Assembly: GCA_963722815.1 (NCBI GenBank)
Contig: CAVROM010000009.1
Span: 372,001 to 436,000, forward strand
Origin: DASQFQ01 sp963722815
Lineage (GTDB): Bacteria; Actinomycetota; Thermoleophilia; Solirubrobacterales; Solirubrobacteraceae
Reading direction: 5' to 3'
Length of the DNA: 64,000 bases
The first letter of the stretch is position 1. Each line of letters begins with the position of its first letter. A program made the translations under genes and the position numbers. Positions 32,288 to 40,483 of this stretch are shown in pieces. Under the pieces are notes generated by a model that worked only from the letters and a program-made list of their open reading frames with translations, was not told the DNA's origin and did not search any database.

Positions 32288-33171
32288 GCGGCGACCTCCT
32301 GGCCGCGCAGCGCGCCGAGCGCGGCGTCGACGATCGCGCGCTCCTCGGCCGTGAGCTCCAGCCGCGGCGGCCGGCACGGGCCGCCGACGCGCCCGACTGC
32401 GTCCTGCGCGGCCTTGAAGTACTGGACGAGCTTGGGCGTCATGTCGAGCCGGGCGAGCGGGAGGATGCGTGCGTTGATCTCGCGCGCGGCGTCGAGCTCC
32501 CCCTCGGCGACGTGGCGCTGCAGCGCGACGCACTCCTCGGGCGCCACGTTCGACACCCCGGAGATCCAGCCGCTGGCGCCGGCGGCGAAGCCCTCGAGCG
32601 CCCAGTCGTCGCCGCCCACCAGGATCTCGAGGTCCGACTCGACGAGCGCGGCGATGCGGCGCGCGTCGCCCGAGCACTCTTTGACCGCGACGACGGCGTC
32701 GACCTCGCGCCCGAGTCGGAGGACAAAGCCCGGCAGCAGGTCGGTCCCGCCGCTCGCGACGGGGTTGTTGTAGACCATGATCGGCAGGTCGGTGGTGGCC
32801 GCCACGGCGGCAAAGAAGGCGAGCACCTCGCGCTCGTCGCCGCCGTAGAGCAACGGCGGCAGCAGCATCACGGCGCCCGCGCCGGCCGCGGCGGCGTCGC
32901 GCGCGTAGGCGACCGCGGCCTCGGGGTTCTGGGCGGAGACGCCGGCGGTCACGGTCGCGCGGCCGCCCGTCGCGTCGACCAGCGCCTCGATGACCGTGCG
33001 GCGTTCGGCCGCCGACAGGCTGCCGGCCTCGCCCATCGTGCCGTTGCCGACCAGGCCGGTCAGGCCGGCGTCGAGCAGCGAGCGGGCGTTGCCCTTGAGC
33101 GCCTCGAGATCGACCTCTCCGTGGGCGTCGAACGGGGTGGTGACAGCGGGGATGACTCCGGGGAATCGCAT
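32284..33171 (-). CDS. DapA/HpaI-family lyase (probable pyrroline-4-hydroxy-2-carboxylate deaminase)
   Basis: 295 residues from ATG 33171. The class I aldolase barrel is clear: VIPAVTTPFDAHGEVDLEAL at the start, LVGNGTMGEAGSLSAAER near residue 40, catalytic Tyr in IMVYNNPVAS near 134 and Schiff-base Lys in AVVAVKECSGDARR near 163. NAL/DHDPS members have varied substrates; the position in an operon with epimerase and D-amino-acid oxidase points to LhpC, which deaminates delta-1-pyrroline-4-hydroxy-2-carboxylate to alpha-ketoglutarate semialdehyde. A semialdehyde dehydrogenase for the last step is not in the window. Confidence 0.87.
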   Translation of the reverse strand: MRFPGVIPAVTTPFDAHGEVDLEALKGNARSLLDAGLTGLVGNGTMGEAGSLSAAERRTVIEALVDATGGRATVTAGVSAQNPEAAVAYARDAAAAGAGAVMLLPPLLYGGDEREVLAFFAAVAATTDLPIMVYNNPVASGGTDLLPGFVLRLGREVDAVVAVKECSGDARRIAALVESDLEILVGGDDWALEGFAAGASGWISGVSNVAPEECVALQRHVAEGELDAAREINARILPLARLDMTPKLVQYFKAAQDAVGRVGGPCRPPRLELTAEERAIVDAALGALRGQEVAA

Positions 33172-33194
33172 GCTCCGAAGTATCCCGCGCTTGA

Positions 33195-33857
33195 ATGTCG
33201 GGCGTGAGCCTCGCACTCGTCAGCGGCGCCAACCGCGGGATCGGCCTCGAGGTCGCGCGCTCGCTGGCGCGCGACGGCTACCGCGTGCTCGCGGGCACGC
33301 GCTCGCTCGATGCGATGGGCGACGTGGGCGGGCTTGACATAACGCCGATCGAGCTCGACGTGACGGATCCCGAGTCGATCGCGCGGATCCCGTTCGAGCC
33401 GCTCGAGGTGCTGGTCAACAACGCCGGCATCTACCCGGGCGGCCGCGCGACGCGGATGGACTTCGAGCTCGCCGAGCGGGCGTGGCAGACCAACGCGCTC
33501 GGCGCCTGGCGACTCGCGGTGGCGGCGATCCCGCACATGGGGCGGGGCGGGCGGATCGTCAACGTCTCATCGCAGGCGGGCTCGCTCGAGACGATGCCCG
33601 ACGACGCCGGCATGCCGGCCTACAACGTCAGCAAGACCGCGCTGAACGCGATCACGCGGCTGCTGGCCGTGGAGCTCGAGGGCGAGGGGATCCTCGTCAA
33701 CTCGGTCTGCCCGGGCTGGGTGCGGACCGACATGGGCGGCGCGTCGGCCTCGCGCTCGGTCGAGGAGGGCGCGGCGAGCGTGCTGTGGGCGGCGCGGCTG
33801 GGGCCGGACGGGCCGACCGGCGGCTTCTTCCGCGACGGTAAGGCGCTGGCCTGGTGA
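33195..33857 (+). CDS. Short-chain dehydrogenase/reductase
   Basis: 220 residues, a short classical SDR. LVSGANRGIGLEVARSLA (residues 8-25) binds NAD(P), LVNNAGIYPGG near 74 follows, and the catalytic Ser/Tyr/Lys are in NVSSQAGSLE (Ser near 119) and PAYNVSKTALN (Tyr near 139, Lys near 143). VNSVCPGWVRTDMGG near 170 is the PG motif. The start could be ATG 33195 or the in-frame GTG 33204. It diverges from the hydroxyproline operon with 23 bp between starts and overlaps the J-domain gene by four bases; substrate unknown. Confidence 0.92.
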   Translation: MSGVSLALVSGANRGIGLEVARSLARDGYRVLAGTRSLDAMGDVGGLDITPIELDVTDPESIARIPFEPLEVLVNNAGIYPGGRATRMDFELAERAWQTNALGAWRLAVAAIPHMGRGGRIVNVSSQAGSLETMPDDAGMPAYNVSKTALNAITRLLAVELEGEGILVNSVCPGWVRTDMGGASASRSVEEGAASVLWAARLGPDGPTGGFFRDGKALAW

Positions 33858-34459
33858 GCTCGACGATGGACGATCCGTACGCGGTCCTCGGCGTCGAGCC
33901 GGGCGCGCCGGCTGACGAGCTCGCGGCCGCCTACCGCTCGCAGGCCAAGCGCTGGCACCCCGACCGCAACCCCGACGAGGAGTCGGTGCGGCGGATGGCG
34001 CAGGTCAACGCGGCCTACGACCTGCTGCGGGCGGGCGGGGAGAGCCCGGCGCCGCCGCGGGCGCCGGTGAAGGGCGTGTCGAACGCGGTGCGACGGGCGC
34101 TGGGGGCCGAGCTGCTGGAGGCGCTCGAGGCCGGCGAGGAGGTCCGCCTCGTCACGCCGACCTCGACGTGGTCGAGCGCCCGGGCGGTGCTGGTGGTGAC
34201 CGACCGGCGGCTGCTGTGGCTGCTCGACGACGTCGTGGCAGGGCGCGTCCAGTGGCTGCGCTTCCCGCGGATCGCCTCGATCCGCTCACAGCTGCGGCGC
34301 CCGCGGCGGCGCGTGGCGGTGCTGCGGGTGGAGGCCGACGACGGGCGGCGGTTCGCGTTCGCCGAGCTGCGGCCGCCGACCGCCGACGCGATCATCCGCC
34401 AGGTGCGACAGAGCCGTAGCTCAGGTTCAGCACGCCGGTCTGGAACGCCTCCGAGCTGA
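33854..34459 (+). CDS. J-domain protein with C-terminal PH-like region
   Basis: 201 residues from GTG 33854, or from the in-frame ATG 33866 (MDDPYAVLGVEPGAPAD). Residues 8-60 are a J domain with the HPD tripeptide in KRWHPDRNP needed to stimulate DnaK. There is no Gly/Phe or zinc region. Residues about 85-190 (VRLVTPTSTWSSARAVLVVTDRRLLWLL...) resemble a bacterial PH-like domain (strands then FAFAELRPPTADAIIRQV helix). A role as a specialised DnaK co-chaperone is inferred. Confidence 0.8.
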   Translation: MSSTMDDPYAVLGVEPGAPADELAAAYRSQAKRWHPDRNPDEESVRRMAQVNAAYDLLRAGGESPAPPRAPVKGVSNAVRRALGAELLEALEAGEEVRLVTPTSTWSSARAVLVVTDRRLLWLLDDVVAGRVQWLRFPRIASIRSQLRRPRRRVAVLRVEADDGRRFAFAELRPPTADAIIRQVRQSRSSGSARRSGTPPS

Positions 34460-34478
34460 GTGCTGGACTGCTTCGTCG

Positions 34479-35732
34479 ATGGCCTCGCGCAGCGCGCAAT
34501 CTGAACCTCGCGACGCACGCGGGCTGGCGGTGCTCGCCACCGGCCACCTGTGGGCCGACTTCCTGCAGGGTTCGATCCCGGCGCTGCTCCCGTTCCTGAT
34601 CGCGGAGCGCGGCTACTCCTACGCGGCGGCGGGGGCGCTCGTGCTGGCCTCGAGCGTGGGGTCGTCATTGATCCAGCCGGTGTTCGGGGTCGCGTCGGAC
34701 CGGCTCGCGCTGCCGTGGCTGATGCCGGCGGGGTTGTTCGTGGGCGGGTTGGGGCTGGCGTGCGTGGGCTGGACGGAGTCGTACGCCGCGACCGTCGCCG
34801 CGGTGGCGACGAGCGGGCTGGGCGTGGCCGCGTTCCATCCCGAGGGCGCGCGCTATGCGAACTACGTGTCGCGCGGGCAGCGGGGGCGCGGGATGAGCAT
34901 GTTCTCCCTCGGCGGCAACGCGGGCTTCGCCCTGGGGCCGCTGCTGATGACGCCGGCGGTGCTGGCGTTCGGGCTGCACGGCACCGCGCTGGCGCTGATC
35001 CCGCTGTGGCTGGGCGCGGGGCTGCTGCTGGCGGAGCTGGGGCGGCTGCGGACGTTCGCTCCGGCGGGCGGGCCGCGGTCTTCCAACGGCAACGGGCGCC
35101 ACGATCCCGATCTCGTCGGCCCGTTCGCGCGGCTCGGCTCGGTGGTCGGGCTGCGGTCGGTCGTGTTCTTCGGGCTGCAGGCGTTCGTGCCGGTCTACTT
35201 CGCGCACCAGCTCGGGACGAGCGAGGCGGCCGGCAACGCTGCGCTGTCGGTGATGCTGGTGGCGGGCGCGGGCGGGACCTACGTGGGCGGGCGATTGATG
35301 GACCGGGTCGGGCGGCGGGTCATCCTCGTGGGCTCGATGGCGCTGCTGTCGCCGCTGCTCGTCCTGTTCCTGCTCGTGGGGCGCTGGCCGGCGACCGCGC
35401 TGCTGGTCGGCATCGGGTTCGTCGTGATCTCGAACTTCTCGGTCACCGTCGTGATGGGCCAGGAGTACATGCCGAGCCGGCTCGGGCTCGCCTCGGGGAT
35501 TATGCTCGGCGCCGCGATCGGGTTCGGCGGCGTCGCCGCCGCGGCGCTGGGCGCACTGGCGGACGCCACGAGCCTGGACACGACGCTGTGGGTGATCGCG
35601 CTGACGCCACTGCCGGCGCTCCTGCTCGCCCTGTCGCTCCCGCCGACCTCGACCGACCGCCGACTGCGCGCGGAGAGACACGAAAGCCCCGCTGGTGCGG
35701 GGCCCTCCGTGCCGGTCATGGATCACCACTGA
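34479..35732 (+). CDS. MFS transporter (fosmidomycin-resistance/Fsr-like)
   Basis: 417 residues with twelve predicted helices. The first loop motif GHLWADFLQGSIPALLPFLI near residue 22 and the GVAAFHPEGARYA segment near 110 are characteristic of the Fsr/fosmidomycin-resistance subgroup, and GRLMDRVGRRVILVGS near 275 is the MFS loop signature. A central loop is Asn/Gly-rich. Substrate is not predictable. The last 18 residues are encoded across a GC hairpin (35686-35703) that may be a terminator overlapping the coding region. Confidence 0.88.
   Translation: MASRSAQSEPRDARGLAVLATGHLWADFLQGSIPALLPFLIAERGYSYAAAGALVLASSVGSSLIQPVFGVASDRLALPWLMPAGLFVGGLGLACVGWTESYAATVAAVATSGLGVAAFHPEGARYANYVSRGQRGRGMSMFSLGGNAGFALGPLLMTPAVLAFGLHGTALALIPLWLGAGLLLAELGRLRTFAPAGGPRSSNGNGRHDPDLVGPFARLGSVVGLRSVVFFGLQAFVPVYFAHQLGTSEAAGNAALSVMLVAGAGGTYVGGRLMDRVGRRVILVGSMALLSPLLVLFLLVGRWPATALLVGIGFVVISNFSVTVVMGQEYMPSRLGLASGIMLGAAIGFGGVAAAALGALADATSLDTTLWVIALTPLPALLLALSLPPTSTDRRLRAERHESPAGAGPSVPVMDHH
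35686..35703 (+). terminator. GC-rich hairpin at the 3' end of the MFS gene
   Basis: GCCCCGC-TGGT-GCGGGGC forms a perfect 7-bp stem with a four-base loop, preceded by CGAAA. There is no T-run after it, so as a terminator it would be of the tail-less actinobacterial kind. It falls 29 bp before the stop codon, inside the reading frame. Confidence 0.45.
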
Positions 35733-35746
35733 CGACTTCGGGCGGG

Positions 35747-36634
35747 ATGATGGTGGCTGTGAGCCGGGTGACGATCGTGGGAGCTCCCTCCAGCGCGGGC
35801 GCGTACGCGCCTGGACAGGAGGAGGGGCCGCGGGCGATGCGCGATGCGGGGCTGTCGGACGCGCTGGCGGCCCGCGGGGTCGAGGTCGCCGACGCGGGCG
35901 ACGTGGAGGCGTTCCGCTGGGCGCCCGACCCGGGTCGGCCGCGCGCCGCGAACCTGGCGGCCGTGGCCGAGCGGGCGCGGCAGGTGGCCGCGCTCGTCGG
36001 TGCCGCGCACAGCTCGGTGCTGGTCCTCGGCGGCGATTGCACGGTCGAGCTCGGCACGGTCGCGGGGTTGCGCGACCGGGTCGAGCGGCTCGGGCTCGTC
36101 TATGTGGATTTGCACGCCGATCTCAACGTGCCTTCGAGCGTCGTCGACGGCGGCTTGGACTGGATGGGAGTCGCGCACCTGCTGGACGTCGAGGGCGCCG
36201 AGAGCGAGCTCGCGGGCATCGGGTCCTCGCGGCCGCTGCTCGAGGACGACCAGCTGGTGTTCCTGGGTGTCAAGCCCGGCACCGAGTTCGAGCGAGCGAC
36301 GATCCAGCAACGCGGCCTCGCGGTCGTCGATGTCGACGCCCTCGGCGCGGACCCAGCGGATGCCGCTTCGCAGGCTCTCGGAACGCTGGCGGGATGCGAC
36401 GCCGTCGCCGTGCACTTCGACGTCGACCTCGTCCACTTCCTCGACGCGCCGCTCGCCGAGAACACCGACCGCGAAGGGGTCACGCTCGAGAGCGCCGCCA
36501 CCGCCTTGCACGTCCTCACCGCCGATCCGCGTTTCCGCGCGCTGACCGTGACCGAGCACAACCCGTACCACGGCGCCGCCGACGGCTCCACGACGCGGCG
36601 ACTCGTCGAGGTGCTCGCTCGCGCGCTGTCCTGA
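35747..36634 (+). CDS. Arginase/agmatinase-family ureohydrolase
   Basis: 295 residues from ATG 35747 (ATG 35750 and GTG 35759 are alternatives). The binuclear-metal motifs are present: LGGDCTVELG near residue 95 (His of GGDH replaced by Cys), YVDLHADLN near 120, and VHFDVDLVHF near 226, followed by TEHNPYH with the C-terminal Glu. The change from GGDH to GGDC at a metal ligand is seen in some arginase-family members whose substrates are not agmatine or arginine, so the substrate is left open. Overlaps the next gene by one base (TGATG). Confidence 0.85.
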   Translation: MMVAVSRVTIVGAPSSAGAYAPGQEEGPRAMRDAGLSDALAARGVEVADAGDVEAFRWAPDPGRPRAANLAAVAERARQVAALVGAAHSSVLVLGGDCTVELGTVAGLRDRVERLGLVYVDLHADLNVPSSVVDGGLDWMGVAHLLDVEGAESELAGIGSSRPLLEDDQLVFLGVKPGTEFERATIQQRGLAVVDVDALGADPADAASQALGTLAGCDAVAVHFDVDLVHFLDAPLAENTDREGVTLESAATALHVLTADPRFRALTVTEHNPYHGAADGSTTRRLVEVLARALS

Positions 36635-37503
36635 TGGAGCGCGGGATCAACCTCGGCGGGGCGCTCGACCGCCGCGACGGGCAGCCGGGGTGGGCGGTTC
36701 GGCCGGAGGTGCTGGACGCGATCGTGGCGGCCGGCTTCTCGAGCGTCCGGCTGCCGGTGCGATGGACGAACGCACGCCGCGCGGAGGTCGCGGACGTCGT
36801 CGAGGCGGTGGTGACGCGCGGCCTCTCCGTCGTCGTCACCAACCACCACGACGACGATACGATGGCGGAGGGGTACGGCGCGACCGGTCGGCTGGCGGAG
36901 CTCTGGCGCGGTGTCGCGACCCAGTTCCTCGACGTTCGCGACGAGCTGTCCTTCGAGCTGCTGAACGAGCCGCTCATGAGCGCGGCGGACTGGAACAGGT
37001 TGCTCCCGGCAGTCTTGGCGTCGGTGCGCGAGGTCGATTCCGATCGCTCGGTCGTGGTGGGCGGCGCGGACGCGAGCAGCGTCGCCGGGTTGCGGGCGCT
37101 CGAGCTGCCCGCGGACGACCGGCTGGTCGCCACGGTCCACTACTACGAGCCGTTCCGCTTCACACACCAGGGAGCGGGCTGGCTGCCGGGAGCGGACGAC
37201 TGGCTCGGAGCCACCTGGGGCACGGCCGCCGACCACGCGGCCGTCACCGCCGACCTCTCGGAGGCCGTCGCGTGGGCTCGCGACCGCAGCGTGCCGCTCT
37301 ACTTCGGCGAGTTCGGGGTGCTGGCCGCGGCCGATCGGGCCTCGCGCCTGCGCTGGACGGCGTGGGTGCGGCACGAGCTCGAACGCCTCGGCGTCACATG
37401 GGCGTATTGGGACCTCGCCACCGAGTTCGGCGCCTACGACCTCGAGCGAGCCGCCTGGGACGCCGAGCTGCTCGATGCGCTGCTCGGAGCAGAAGTTCCA
37501 TAA
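36634..37503 (+). CDS. Glycoside hydrolase family 5-like protein (cellulase fold), cytoplasmic
   Basis: 289 residues from ATG 36634. GH5 features: GINLGGALDRRD at the start, FSSVRLPVRWTN near residue 37, LSFELLNEPLMS near 108 with the acid/base Glu, a VATVHYYEPFRFTH strand near 168, and PLYFGEFGVLAAA near 222 with the nucleophile Glu. Trp near 265 (TWAYWDLATEFG) lines the site. No signal peptide or membrane anchor is present, so unlike most GH5 enzymes it should act inside the cell on an oligosaccharide or glycoside. Translationally coupled to the ureohydrolase gene by a one-base overlap. Confidence 0.88.
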   Translation: MERGINLGGALDRRDGQPGWAVRPEVLDAIVAAGFSSVRLPVRWTNARRAEVADVVEAVVTRGLSVVVTNHHDDDTMAEGYGATGRLAELWRGVATQFLDVRDELSFELLNEPLMSAADWNRLLPAVLASVREVDSDRSVVVGGADASSVAGLRALELPADDRLVATVHYYEPFRFTHQGAGWLPGADDWLGATWGTAADHAAVTADLSEAVAWARDRSVPLYFGEFGVLAAADRASRLRWTAWVRHELERLGVTWAYWDLATEFGAYDLERAAWDAELLDALLGAEVP

Positions 37504-37796
37504 CGCCGGCCACAGCCGCCGCCTGCCTGACCTCGTGGTGCCGCACGGCGCGCGCTACGGATGCAGGTACGGGTTGGGGCGAGCGAGCGTCTGACGAGTC
37601 CAGGTGCTTGAGCTGAGGCGACCCGCCGTCGGCGACCACGGGTCAACTTCGCGCTCGTCGCGTCGGCGGGGGGTACGCCACACGATCCGGCCGAGGCCTC
37701 GGACCTCCGTCCACAAATGCGGCGTGCATGCTCGATAAGAAGGATTCGGTAAACCTAGATCGGATTGTCCGCCGCTCAGAAAGGTACGATTTGCAG
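37504..37796. other. Intergenic region without recognised gene
   Basis: 293 bases between the GH5 and homing-endonuclease genes, the longest non-coding stretch here. I see no tRNA, no coding similarity and no strong hairpin. Its 3' end is noticeably less G+C-rich than the flanks (from about 37725) and contains the candidate promoter for the endonuclease gene. Confidence 0.5.
37785..37790 (+). promoter_or_regulatory. Candidate leaderless -10 box (TACGAT) for the homing-endonuclease gene
   Basis: TACGAT ends 6 bases before GTG 37797. This favours GTG 37797 over the upstream ATG 37728 as the start. Confidence 0.4.
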
Positions 37797-39122
37797 GTGG
37801 ATCGTGCGATTTCAGCCGATGAGGGCAATTTCGTCGCAGGGTTCATCGAGGGCGAAGGTCACTTCGGCATCGCAGAGGCGAACGGAGGTCAGTCGTTCTG
37901 GTGTCTCATGTCGTTGCGCGTCCGGGACGACGACGCTGAGCTTCTGGCATGGCTGCGCGCACGAACCGGCGTGGGCCTGTTACGCGCGGTCGCCGCACAA
38001 GGGAACGCGCATCCGCAGGTCCAGTGGTTGGTCCAGACGCAGGCCGATTGCCACACGCTCGTGGAACTGCTCGCGCAGTTCGAGATGCGCGGCAGGAAGA
38101 TGCGCGAGTTCGCGATCTGGAGGCGGGCAGTGGCGGTCTGGAGCTCCGATGATCCGCGCCGGGTGTCGCTCGCGGAAGGCTTACGTCGAGAGTTGTTGCG
38201 CGTGCGCCGCTTCGAGGTTGAACGGCCGCCGGCAGCGCCAGCAGCGGTCTCGTCCGAGGTGCTGCACGCGTATCTCCACGGATTCCTGTGCGCAGAAGGC
38301 TCGCTGAGCCTTGATCGCACCCACACCGGGCTGAGCGTCCACCTCCGTCAGGACGATCGACCGCTTCTGGAGATGATCTGCCGCCAACTCGGCGTCGGGA
38401 CTGTGAGCGACCATCCGGCGTAACGGCTCGACCCGACCGTCGACGATTTGGCGGGTCGGGCGCCTCGCTGAGGTGTCGCGGCTCGCTGAGTGGCTGCGAT
38501 CCGGCGCAGATGCGCGGGCGGAAGGCCGCTGACCTCGGGGTCTGGTTGCGCGCAGTCGCGGAGCGCCGTGAGGCGCGTGATCAGGGTCGGCGGGCGAGGC
38601 TCGAGGATCTGATCGCCGAGTTCCGGGCTGCCCGGGCATACCGGCCGGGCCGTGCTTCCCGAAGCGTCGTGTCGCTCGGAAGATCGACGCGCAGAGACGC
38701 TGCGCATCCTCCGCATGTGGGCCGAAGAGGAGCCCAGGCCACTCAGCTGTGCTCGATACAACGCGGCCCGGCGCGCCGGCTGGCCGACGCGCAACACGGT
38801 CACCCAGCGGTTCGGCTCGTGGGACTCGGCGCTGCGCGCCGCCGGCCTCGAGGATCGCCTCCCGCGGCCCACGCCGTACCGAGTCGGCGGCCGCGAGGGC
38901 CGCGCTGCCCACGCCGAGGCCCAGCGTGAGCGGGTTCTCGCCACGCTGCGGTACGGCGTCAACCTCCATGACGGCAGCCTGCCGACCGCGATGGAGTTCT
39001 TCCGCTGGCGGCTGGTCGAGGCGCCTGCCACACCGACGCAGGCGACCGTGTATCGCCTCTTCCCCGGCGGCTGGCCAGCGGTGCTCGCGGCTTATGAAGC
39101 CTCCGCCGGCGCGCAGCCCTGA
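37797..39122 (+). pseudogene. LAGLIDADG homing endonuclease with HNH-associated repeats, broken by three frameshifts
   Basis: From GTG 37797 the first LAGLIDADG helix is NFVAGFIEGEGHFGI, followed by QFEMRGRKMREFAIWRRAV. A second copy starts with YLHGFLCAEGSLSL near 38272. The frame then breaks: TIRRNGSTRP...WRVGRLAEVSRLAEWL continues in +1 from about 38410, MRGRKAADLGVWLRAV in +2 from 38510, and from about 38660 the original frame encodes two homing-endonuclease-associated repeats (NAARRAGWPTRNTVTQRFGSW...ALRAAGL and LPTAMEFFRW...YRLFPGGWPAV). The layout LAGLIDADG x2 plus repeats is that of a free-standing mobile endonuclease. Decay and indel error cannot be separated from one sequence. Confidence 0.75.
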
Positions 39123-39195
39123 GCTCGCCTACCGTAGGACGTACGCAGCGGCCACGTCGCCGCGCCGAGGTCGGAGGTGGCGAGGATCCGCAGCA

Positions 39196-39564
39196 TCAGC
39201 CCGCCGACCAGCCCAGCCGCTCGCGCGTCGCGCGCGGGAGCTTCTCGACGACGAGGTCGTAGGAGTCCTCGACCATGTCGATGATCATCCGGTCGGGCAG
39301 CGAGCCGTCGCAGAGCACGGTGTTCCAGTGGCGCTTGTTGAGGTGGTAGCCCGGGCGGACGGCCGCCGGGAAGTCGCGGCGCAGCTGCTCGGCCAGCGGC
39401 GGCTCGCACTTCAACGAGACCTCCAGCGGCGTGCGCTCGAGCGCGCTCAGCAGGAACACCTTGCCCTCGACCTTGAAGACCGTCGTCCGCGGGCCGAACG
39501 GCCGCTCCTCGGTCACACCCGGCCGCGCCAGGCACCAGGAGCGGACGGTGGCGGCGTCGATCAC
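39196..39564 (-). CDS. MmcQ/YjbR family DNA-binding-fold protein
   Basis: 122 residues from GTG 39564, overlapping the nudix gene stop by four bases. Family features: VRSWCLARPGVTEERPFGP near residue 7, VFKVEGKVFLLSAL near 29, CEPPLAEQLRRDFPAAVRPGYHLNKRHWNTV near 53, and the C-terminal DMVEDSYDLVVEKLPR. YjbR proteins have a double-wing DNA-binding fold, but their function is poorly known. Operon with the upstream NADH pyrophosphatase gene. Confidence 0.9.
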   Translation of the reverse strand: MIDAATVRSWCLARPGVTEERPFGPRTTVFKVEGKVFLLSALERTPLEVSLKCEPPLAEQLRRDFPAAVRPGYHLNKRHWNTVLCDGSLPDRMIIDMVEDSYDLVVEKLPRATRERLGWSAG

Positions 39565-40415
39565 CGCTCCGCTGTGAGCCAGCCGTCGATCAGCCGCCGG
39601 GCGATCGCCAGCGGCGGCGGAAGCAGGTAGTCGCCGCGCTCGGCGGCCGCTTCGACAAGCTCCGCCCGCGTGAACCAACGGGCGTCCTCGAGCTCGCCAT
39701 CCGCCGCGATCACCTCCCCGCCCACATACGAAGCCTCGAACCCCAGCATCAGCGAGCTCGGGAACGGCCACGGTTGCGAGGAGACATAACGCGCGTCCCC
39801 CACTTCCACTCCCGACTCCTCGAACACCTCGCGCGCAACCGCGTCCTCCAGCGACTCACCCGGCTCGACGAACCCCGCCAGTGCGGAGTAGCGCCCCGCC
39901 GGCCACGCCGCCTGGCGGCCCAGCAGCACGCGGTCCCGCTCCCCATCGACCACGAGCATGATCACGACCGGGTCCGTGCGCGGGTGGTGCTCGGCGCCGC
40001 ACGCCGGGCACACGCGCAGCAGCCCCGCCTCGCGCACCTGTGACGCCGTCCCGCACACGCTGCAGAAGCGGTGCCGCCGGTGCCAGTTCAGCAACGCCGC
40101 GGCGTACGCCAGAAGCCCGCCCTCGTCCTGCGCGAGCGCAGGCGCGATCGATCGCACCGACACCAGATCGTCGCGCCCCTCGCCGTCGACCGCGAACAGC
40201 GCCCGCCCGTCCTGCACGCCGAGCAGCAGCGGCTCGCCGAGCCCGTCCAACGGCACCAGCGCCAGAGCGTCCCCGTCGACGAGCACCCCGTCGGGCCCCG
40301 CCACCACCGCCCGACTCGCAGGATCCGCCGCGTGCGCGGCCACCCAATCGCGGTCCCGGCGCCGCGCCGTGACCCGGTCCAACCGGGCACCCTCGAACGT
40401 GTTGGGCGCGGCCAT
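39561..40415 (-). CDS. nudC: NAD(+) diphosphatase (NudC-like nudix hydrolase)
   Basis: 284 residues. A zinc ribbon is formed by FCSVCGT and VCPACGAEHHPRTDP (residues about 116-140). The nudix box is GFVEPGESLEDAVAREVFEESG near 175, and the NADH-pyrophosphatase specificity motif SQPWPFPSSLM follows near 207. NudC hydrolyses NAD(H) to NMN(H) and AMP and can remove NAD caps from RNA. TACCGT at 40429-40424, 8 bases before ATG 40415, is a candidate -10 box within the palindromic-repeat region. Confidence 0.95.
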   Translation of the reverse strand: MAAPNTFEGARLDRVTARRRDRDWVAAHAADPASRAVVAGPDGVLVDGDALALVPLDGLGEPLLLGVQDGRALFAVDGEGRDDLVSVRSIAPALAQDEGGLLAYAAALLNWHRRHRFCSVCGTASQVREAGLLRVCPACGAEHHPRTDPVVIMLVVDGERDRVLLGRQAAWPAGRYSALAGFVEPGESLEDAVAREVFEESGVEVGDARYVSSQPWPFPSSLMLGFEASYVGGEVIAADGELEDARWFTRAELVEAAAERGDYLLPPPLAIARRLIDGWLTAER

Positions 40416-40429
40416 GGACCACCACGGTA

Positions 40430-40469
40430 GCCAGGCGCCAAGCCAGGCACCTCGGTGCCTGGCGAGGGG
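40430..40469 (-). repeat. Palindromic interspersed repeat, copy 2
   Basis: A 40-base element on the minus strand matching copy 1 (3362-3401). The stem arms AGGCACC/GGTGCCT are perfect with a two-base loop and extend to 10 bp with flanking GCC/GGC. It occupies most of the 68-bp gap between the divergent nudC and hydrolase genes and sits between their candidate -10 boxes. Confidence 0.75.
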
Positions 40470-40470
40470 C

Positions 40471-40476
40471 TAGGCT
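40471..40476 (+). promoter_or_regulatory. Candidate leaderless -10 box (TAGGCT) for the alpha/beta hydrolase
   Basis: TAGGCT ends 7 bases before ATG 40484; the palindromic repeat ends just upstream, in the -35 region. Confidence 0.5.
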
Positions 40477-40483
40477 GCCGCCG

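Noticed and set aside
36634..37503. Secreted cellulase
   Set aside because: There is no signal peptide, Tat motif or carbohydrate-binding module; the first residues start the barrel directly.
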